Origin: DASPOF01 sp035626155
GTDB taxonomy: Bacteria > Desulfobacterota > Binatia > Binatales > Binataceae
Direction: 5' to 3'
Length of the DNA stretch: 64,000 bases
NCBI GenBank assembly: GCA_035626155.1
Contig: DASPOF010000157.1
Location: 1-64,000 of the forward strand
Part shown: positions 59,784 to 64,000 of the stretch, in pieces
Position numbering within the stretch: the stretch's first letter is position 1
Layout of the letters: every line of letters begins with the position of its first letter
Notes under the pieces: generated by a model
What the model was told of the DNA's origin: nothing
Databases searched by the model: none
Seen by the model: the letters and a program-made list of their open reading frames with translations, nothing else
Program-made: the position numbers and the translations under genes

Positions 59784-59918
59784 TGCTCAGGCGATGATTT
59801 TACAGTCCTGAAAAGCTCCCGCGCTATACAGGATGAAAAGGGCGCACGAAGGCCGCCGCCGGTACGCCCCGCCTCACGGCAGGGGCCGCTCCCTCGCCCG
59901 CGAATCGGGCCTTCAGCG

Positions 59919-60704
59919 TCAGCGAGCGGCAGGGGCGCCGCCCAGCGTCATGCCGCCGTCGATCGCGATGACTTGCCCGGTGACGTTCTTGGCGCTATCG
60001 GAGCAAAGCCAGGAGACGGCGCGGCCGATGTCGTCTTCAGTCTGTTCGCGGCCGAGCGGTACCATCTGGCGAACCGCGACCTCGAATGCGGTCCGCGCGC
60101 CCGCATCGGCGCCTGCCAGCGCGGCCCCGAGTTGCTCCCACAGGTAGGTGTAGATGAGGCCCGGCGCAACCGCATTGACGCGGACTCCGGCAGGCCCGAG
60201 CTGCAGCGCGAGCGTGCGGGTGTACGAAATCACGCCCGCCTTGGCGGCCGCGTACGCCGCGAGCACCGGCGACGGCATCAACCCGGCGACCGACGACGTG
60301 TTGCAGATCGCGCCGCCGGACTGCATGCGCGGCGCCACCTCGTGCGACACCAGGTACACGGAGTTGAGGTTGAGATCGACGTAGCGCCGCCAGGTCTCGA
60401 CCGAGACCCACGCGTTGCGCGATCCCGTGTCGAACCATCGGCGGTCGCCGCCGCCGGCATTGTTGCACAGGACGTCGGGATGCGGTCCGAAGCGGGCGGT
60501 GATCGCCTCGATGGTGTTATGGACCTGGCTCTCATCGGTGACGTCAGCCTGGAAGCCGTGGACGCGCGATGCGATCGGCGCAGGAGGCGGCGCAAGGTCC
60601 TTGTCGATGACCGCGATCTCGTCGGCGACTTTCTCATCGAGCAGCGCGTTGACGATTCCCAGCCCGATGCCCCGCGCACCACCGGTTACAATTGCGTATT
60701 TCAT
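59919..60704 (-). CDS. Short-chain dehydrogenase/reductase
   Basis: An NAD(P)-dependent oxidoreductase of 261 residues. VTGGARGIGLGIVNALLDE is the cofactor-binding TGxxxGIG motif, and LCNNAGGGDRRWFDTG carries NNAG. ICNTSSVAGLMPSPVLAAYA gives the catalytic serine, with Tyr151 and Lys155 of YxxxK in AYAAAKAG. NAVAPGLIYTYL and VTGQVIAIDGGMTLGGAP complete the fold. Asp/Lys at the cofactor end of strand 2 (VIDKDL) suggests NAD preference. The substrate is unknown. It stands between the CCA enzyme and AI-2E transporter genes. Confidence 0.9.
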   Translation of the reverse strand: MKYAIVTGGARGIGLGIVNALLDEKVADEIAVIDKDLAPPPAPIASRVHGFQADVTDESQVHNTIEAITARFGPHPDVLCNNAGGGDRRWFDTGSRNAWVSVETWRRYVDLNLNSVYLVSHEVAPRMQSGGAICNTSSVAGLMPSPVLAAYAAAKAGVISYTRTLALQLGPAGVRVNAVAPGLIYTYLWEQLGAALAGADAGARTAFEVAVRQMVPLGREQTEDDIGRAVSWLCSDSAKNVTGQVIAIDGGMTLGGAPAAR

Positions 60705-60824
60705 GGCGGCCTCCGTGCGCCGCGCCGGATGTGGGTCATTCCGCGCCGGCGCGTGATGAGTTGTGCGGTCACGAGATTACTCATCCAGGCGTCAGCCGAC
60801 AAACGGCGCTGGGACCGCATCTGC

Positions 60825-61898
60825 TCAGGCGGCTTCGTCCGGGGTGTTGCCGTAAGTCTTTCGGTAAACGCGGAGCAGCGCCGCGAAGACCGACACGATC
60901 GCCGGCCCGAGGAACAGGCCAATCGGCCCGTAGGCTTCCAGGCCACCCGCGATTCCGAAAAACAGCGCTAGCGTCGGCAATCCGGTGCCCCCGCGCATCG
61001 CGAGCGGCTTGAGGAAATTATCGATCACCGCGACGCAAATCACGCACCAGATGAACAGCGTGACCGCATGCGCGAGCCCCGCCGTGTAGGCGAGGTAGAG
61101 CGTGGCGGGCACCCAGATGACCGCGGTCCCGCCGATTGGCAACAACCCGCCGCCGGCGGTGAGGATCGCCAGGAACGCCCAGTAGGGCACGCCGCTCAGG
61201 AGATAGCCGAGCCCGATGAGCACGCCCTGGAGCAACGCGGTGAGCATCATCCCGCGCATCACCGCGGACAGCGTCGCGCTGAGCGTCTGGTAAACCGCGG
61301 CCTTGTCTTCCTCGTGAAGCGGGGTCAGATCGCGCAGGCCCCTGAAATAACCCTCGCCATCGCGCAGCAGATAGAAAAAGGTCATCAGGATTATGCCGAA
61401 GTCGAGCACCGCGACGACGACGTTGCGCGCTGCCGAGGTCAGACTCCTGGCGACGTATTCGCTCGCGACTTGCGCGGCTTGCACTGCGCGCTTGGGTATC
61501 TCCTCCTCGAGCTTGATCCCGTGGCTTCCAAGCCGGCGATTGATCGCGGCGATGAATTCCGAGTGCGACGCCCAATCGCGCGCCTGGCTCAGCCCTCCGT
61601 CATCGACCATGCCCGAGACCTGCGTATATAGCGTGTGCGCCTCGTTCACGAGTCGGCCGGATAGCCAAATCGCCGGCAGAATGACGCCAAGCGCGATCGC
61701 GATGGTCAGTATCACCGCGGAGAGGCTGCGCCGGTGCACCAGCCGGTCGAGTGCGATGAGTGCGGGGTGGGCCACGAAGGCGAGCAGGATCGCCCACGCG
61801 ACCGGCACGAGGAACGGCTCGATGAGCACGAACAGCTCGTAGGCCACCACGGCCAGGAAGCCGAAGAAGAAGAGCTGGATGATGCGTTCGCGATCCAT
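60825..61898 (-). CDS. AI-2E family (PerM-type) membrane transporter
   Basis: A 357-residue membrane protein with about seven hydrophobic segments. FFGFLAVVAYELFVLIEPFL is the N-terminal family start, and YLLRDGEGYFRGLRDLTPL is the typical cytoplasmic loop. GVPYWAFLAILTAGGGLLPI and LKPLAMRGGTGLPTLALFFG are the two most conserved AI-2E motifs. Despite the name, members export varied compounds or exchange sodium and protons. The gene is alone on the minus strand, after the small unknown gene at 61968-62123. Confidence 0.9.
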   Translation of the reverse strand: MDRERIIQLFFFGFLAVVAYELFVLIEPFLVPVAWAILLAFVAHPALIALDRLVHRRSLSAVILTIAIALGVILPAIWLSGRLVNEAHTLYTQVSGMVDDGGLSQARDWASHSEFIAAINRRLGSHGIKLEEEIPKRAVQAAQVASEYVARSLTSAARNVVVAVLDFGIILMTFFYLLRDGEGYFRGLRDLTPLHEEDKAAVYQTLSATLSAVMRGMMLTALLQGVLIGLGYLLSGVPYWAFLAILTAGGGLLPIGGTAVIWVPATLYLAYTAGLAHAVTLFIWCVICVAVIDNFLKPLAMRGGTGLPTLALFFGIAGGLEAYGPIGLFLGPAIVSVFAALLRVYRKTYGNTPDEAA

Positions 61899-61967
61899 GG
61901 CAGCGGGGCGGGCCCCGCCGCGAGAGCTTAGCAGATGCGCCCCTCAGCGTCGCATGGGGCGGGCGGT

Positions 61968-62123
61968 TCAGAGATCCTTCAAATCGACAAAGCCCTCTTT
62001 TTCGCCGCGCTCGATCGCCTGGTCGATGAGTTTCCAGAAGCGCTTGTTCTGAGACAGCGCCAGGGCTTCGAGGTCGGTGTCCTTGGTGACCGGGACCAGC
62101 GGCGCAGCGTGACGAGCTCTCAT
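61968..62123 (-). CDS. Small antitoxin-like protein
   Basis: A 51-residue protein ending LSQNKRFWKLIDQAIERGEK and EGFVDLKDL, which resembles short DNA-associated or antitoxin C-terminal helices. The frame is open upstream to 62276, but ATG 62123 gives a compact product and has GAGA just before it. No toxin gene overlaps. It may be a free-standing regulator of unknown target, and the small size keeps confidence moderate. Confidence 0.5.
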   Translation of the reverse strand: MRARHAAPLVPVTKDTDLEALALSQNKRFWKLIDQAIERGEKEGFVDLKDL

Positions 62124-62375
62124 GGTCTCGCTTTTATCTGAGAAGGAGGGCACGGAGAAGGCGTCCGGCTGGCCGGGATGTGAGCGGGTGCTCCGGGCGC
62201 GATCTAAATTGCGTCCCATGATGTTTGCCCGCCCATGGGACGTCGCGCATGGCGCCCGCGACGCGCTTGGCCCCATTGCGCCACTACTACCACCCCGGGG
62301 GTCGGTTGCCCGAAACGGAAATATCTGTTACCGCTTGCTGTTGCTTGCAAGCGCCGTTCGATACCTCGTTCGCAA

Positions 62376-62450
62376 AGGCACGTAGCTCAGTGGGAGAGCA
62401 CTTCCTTGACGCGGAAGGGGTCGGCGGTTCAATCCCGCCCGTGCCTACCA
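62376..62450 (+). tRNA. tRNA-Val (GAC anticodon)
   Basis: A 75-nt cloverleaf with encoded CCA. The acceptor stem is AGGCACG/CGTGCCT, the D arm GCTC/GAGC, the anticodon arm CTTCC/GGAAG with loop TTGACGC (anticodon GAC at 62408-62410), and the T arm GGCGG/CCGCC with loop TTCAATC. All stems pair without mismatch. It lies between a small minus-strand gene and thrS. Confidence 0.96.
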
Positions 62451-62556
62451 TCCGCCGCTTCGACCTAAGCCCACGTGCGGCTTGCCTGATCTCCGAGCGC
62501 AGCCCCTCCGGCCGATTACGCTCGATTTGCCCATGATGCTTAAGTTCTCTCAGTAA

Positions 62557-64000
62557 ATGGGCGCCGAAGTATCCGTAACCGTCAAAGGGGAGACCCGTTC
62601 GGTTCCCCGTGGCACCCCCGTGCGGGAAATCCTCGACGGCGTTCGCGGCCGCGATGTCGTCGCCGCAAAATTCAACGGCAAGCTCGTGGACCTGAGCTGC
62701 GCGCTCGACGCCGATGGGACGGTCGAGCCCGTGGCGGCCGAGAGTCCCGAGGGGCTCGAGGTGATCCGTCACTCGACCGCGCACTTGATGGCGATGGCGG
62801 TGCAGGAGCTTTATCCCGGCACCCAGGTCACGATCGGGCCGGTAATCGAGGACGGTTTTTACTACGACTTCGCACGCGCGACGCCCTTCACCCTCGAAGA
62901 TCTGCCGAAGATCGAGACGAAGATGAAGGAACTCGCGAATGCAAATTTGAAGATCGAACGGAGCGAAGTGCCCCGCGCCGAGGCGCTCAGGACGTTCGCG
63001 GCCATCGGCGAGAAGTACAAGGTCGAGATTATCGAGGGAATCCCCGAGGATCCGGTCTCGATCTACAGGCAGGGCGCATGGATGGACCTCTGCCGCGGCC
63101 CGCATGTCCCATCGACGGGGTACCTGCGCGCATTCAAGCTGCTCAGCGTCGCGGGCGCGTACTGGCGCGGCGATGAGCACAATCCGATGCTCTCGCGGAT
63201 CTACGGGACCGCGTTCGCGAGCAAGGAGGCGCTCGCGGAGCACCTGCGCCTGCTCGAACTCGCCCGCCTGCGCGACCATCGCAAGATCGGCCGCGAGATG
63301 GGGCTGTTCTTCTTCGATCCGATCTCGCCCGGCCAGCCGTTCTATCAGCCCAAGGGCCTGGTCATCTTCAATCAGCTCGTCGATTACATGCGCCGGCTGT
63401 ACCGGAGATACGGGTTCGACGAGGTGGTCACGCCGCTCATTTTCAAAAATCAGCTCTGGAACACGTCGGGCCACTGGGAAAACTTCCGCGAGAACATGTT
63501 TCTCACCCCCGACCCCGACCACGAATCAACCGCGATCGACACCAGTCCCGAGGGCTGGCGCGAGGGCTACGGCGTAAAGCCGATGAACTGCCCGGGCCAT
63601 ACCTTTCTCTACCGGGTGGAGAAGCGCTCGTATCGCGACCTGCCGCTCAGGTTTGCCGAGTTCAGCCGGCTGCATCGCGCCGAGCGCTCCGGAACGTTGC
63701 AAGGGCTCACGCGCGTGCGCGTCATGTCGCAGGACGACGCGCACGTCTTCTGCACCGAGGAGCAGATCGAATCCGAAGTCGAGCTGAATCTCCACATGGT
63801 GCGCGATGTCTATGCCGCGCTCGGCTTCGAGCAGGTCGAGTTCAAGCTCGCGACGATGCCGGAGAAACATCTGGGCACCGAGGAGCAGTGGCGCGCGACC
63901 GAGGAGAAGCTCGCCAACGCGATGCGCCGCAACGGGATCGCATTCGAGATCAATCCCGCCGACGGCGCCTTCTACGGGCCGAAGATCGAGTTCTACGTTC
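62557..64000 (+). CDS. thrS: Threonyl-tRNA synthetase (3' part beyond window)
   Basis: The first 481 codons are present; the gene continues past the window end. Residues ~1-62 form the TGS domain (VSVTVKGETRSVPRGTPVRE). The N2 editing domain has HSTAH at 72-76, which contains two of the histidines that clear mischarged serine, and WMDLCRGPHVPSTG. The catalytic class II domain begins near residue 240 with YQPKGLVIFNQLVDYMRRLY, motif 2 RFAEFSRLHRAERSG and MNCPGHTFLYR, whose cysteine is a zinc ligand. ATG 62557 follows TAAGTTCTCTCAGTAA, with no strong ribosome-binding site. Often infC-rpmI-rplT follow downstream. Confidence 0.95.
   Translation, partial: MGAEVSVTVKGETRSVPRGTPVREILDGVRGRDVVAAKFNGKLVDLSCALDADGTVEPVAAESPEGLEVIRHSTAHLMAMAVQELYPGTQVTIGPVIEDGFYYDFARATPFTLEDLPKIETKMKELANANLKIERSEVPRAEALRTFAAIGEKYKVEIIEGIPEDPVSIYRQGAWMDLCRGPHVPSTGYLRAFKLLSVAGAYWRGDEHNPMLSRIYGTAFASKEALAEHLRLLELARLRDHRKIGREMGLFFFDPISPGQPFYQPKGLVIFNQLVDYMRRLYRRYGFDEVVTPLIFKNQLWNTSGHWENFRENMFLTPDPDHESTAIDTSPEGWREGYGVKPMNCPGHTFLYRVEKRSYRDLPLRFAEFSRLHRAERSGTLQGLTRVRVMSQDDAHVFCTEEQIESEVELNLHMVRDVYAALGFEQVEFKLATMPEKHLGTEEQWRATEEKLANAMRRNGIAFEINPADGAFYGPKIEFYV

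Noticed and set aside
58668..60971. 767-codon plus-strand frame opposite the CCA enzyme and SDR genes
   Set aside because: Arginine/histidine-rich, no domains, and contradicts two well-supported minus-strand genes.

Overview
The window is one dense chromosomal stretch of a GC-rich, Gram-negative-type bacterium. It has outer-membrane and periplasm-linked genes (a lipoprotein with an MlaD domain, lgt, Tat, S41 proteases), a sigma-54 activator, an IHF-type protein and zinc-binding L28. The order pheA-hisC-tyrA-cmk-rpsA-ihfB, together with an F420/LLM oxidoreductase, an aminoglycoside-phosphotransferase-like protein, enoyl-CoA hydratase and SDR genes, resembles deltaproteobacterial-grade lineages such as Desulfobacterota or Candidatus Binatota. 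That placement is inferred from gene content; no rRNA is present to confirm it. There is no CRISPR array, prophage, insertion sequence or rRNA. One tRNA-Val(GAC) lies at 62376-62450.

Layout. 1-8.5 kb: GH29 fucosidase, two overlapping ArsA/Get3-like ATPases, a DUF4911 protein, GH15 glucoamylase, tatBC and a histone-deacetylase-family protein. 8.6-15 kb: an FHA-membrane-CAP fusion, two small uncharacterised genes, an exported alpha/beta hydrolase, an LLM oxidoreductase, an MlaD-type lipoprotein and a phosphotransferase. 15.3-17.7 kb: trmL-DUF1285-dtd facing away from lgt. 17.7-21.4 kb: a thioredoxin-like protein and a tandem pair of S41 (CtpA-type) proteases, the first lacking the catalytic lysine. 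21.5-25.4 kb: xseA-xseB, a ROK kinase and a LysM membrane protein. 25.4-28.2 kb: a tandem pair of GT87-like membrane proteins. 28.5-30.3 kb: a cysteine-containing exported protein, a DUF2231 membrane protein and enoyl-CoA hydratase. 30.4-36.4 kb: a large membrane glycosyltransferase divergent from a histidine kinase and NtrC-family regulator. 36.7-38.5 kb: tatA, rpmB and an exported unknown. 38.7-52.2 kb: a long co-directional housekeeping run, mutL-miaA-accA-pheA-hisC-tyrA-cmk-rpsA-ihfB-HIT-MoxR-VWA. 52.3-64 kb: a zinc-ribbon protein, an NHL-repeat protein, a nucleoside/sugar-type ABC transporter, a CCA-type nucleotidyltransferase, an SDR, an AI-2E-type permease, tRNA-Val and the 5' part of thrS.

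The most coherent possible new system is at 30.4-36.4 kb. The glycosyltransferase gene carries a near-consensus sigma-54 promoter (TGGCAC-N5-TCGC, 32929-32943, minus strand). About 120-155 bp upstream of its predicted start of transcription sit two 15-nt direct repeats exactly 21 nt apart, the usual position and helical phasing of enhancer sites for NtrC-type activators. The divergent operon encodes just such an activator and its kinase. The second clear anomaly is the tandem S41 pair at 18.3-21.4 kb. The downstream copy has the Ser-Lys dyad; the upstream copy keeps the serine but has glutamate at the lysine position, so it looks like a pseudoprotease paired with an active paralogue.

Starts were moved inward from the longest frame where a ribosome-binding site, paralogue alignment or family N-terminus supported it. 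Family assignments rest on motifs read by eye; no database search was run.
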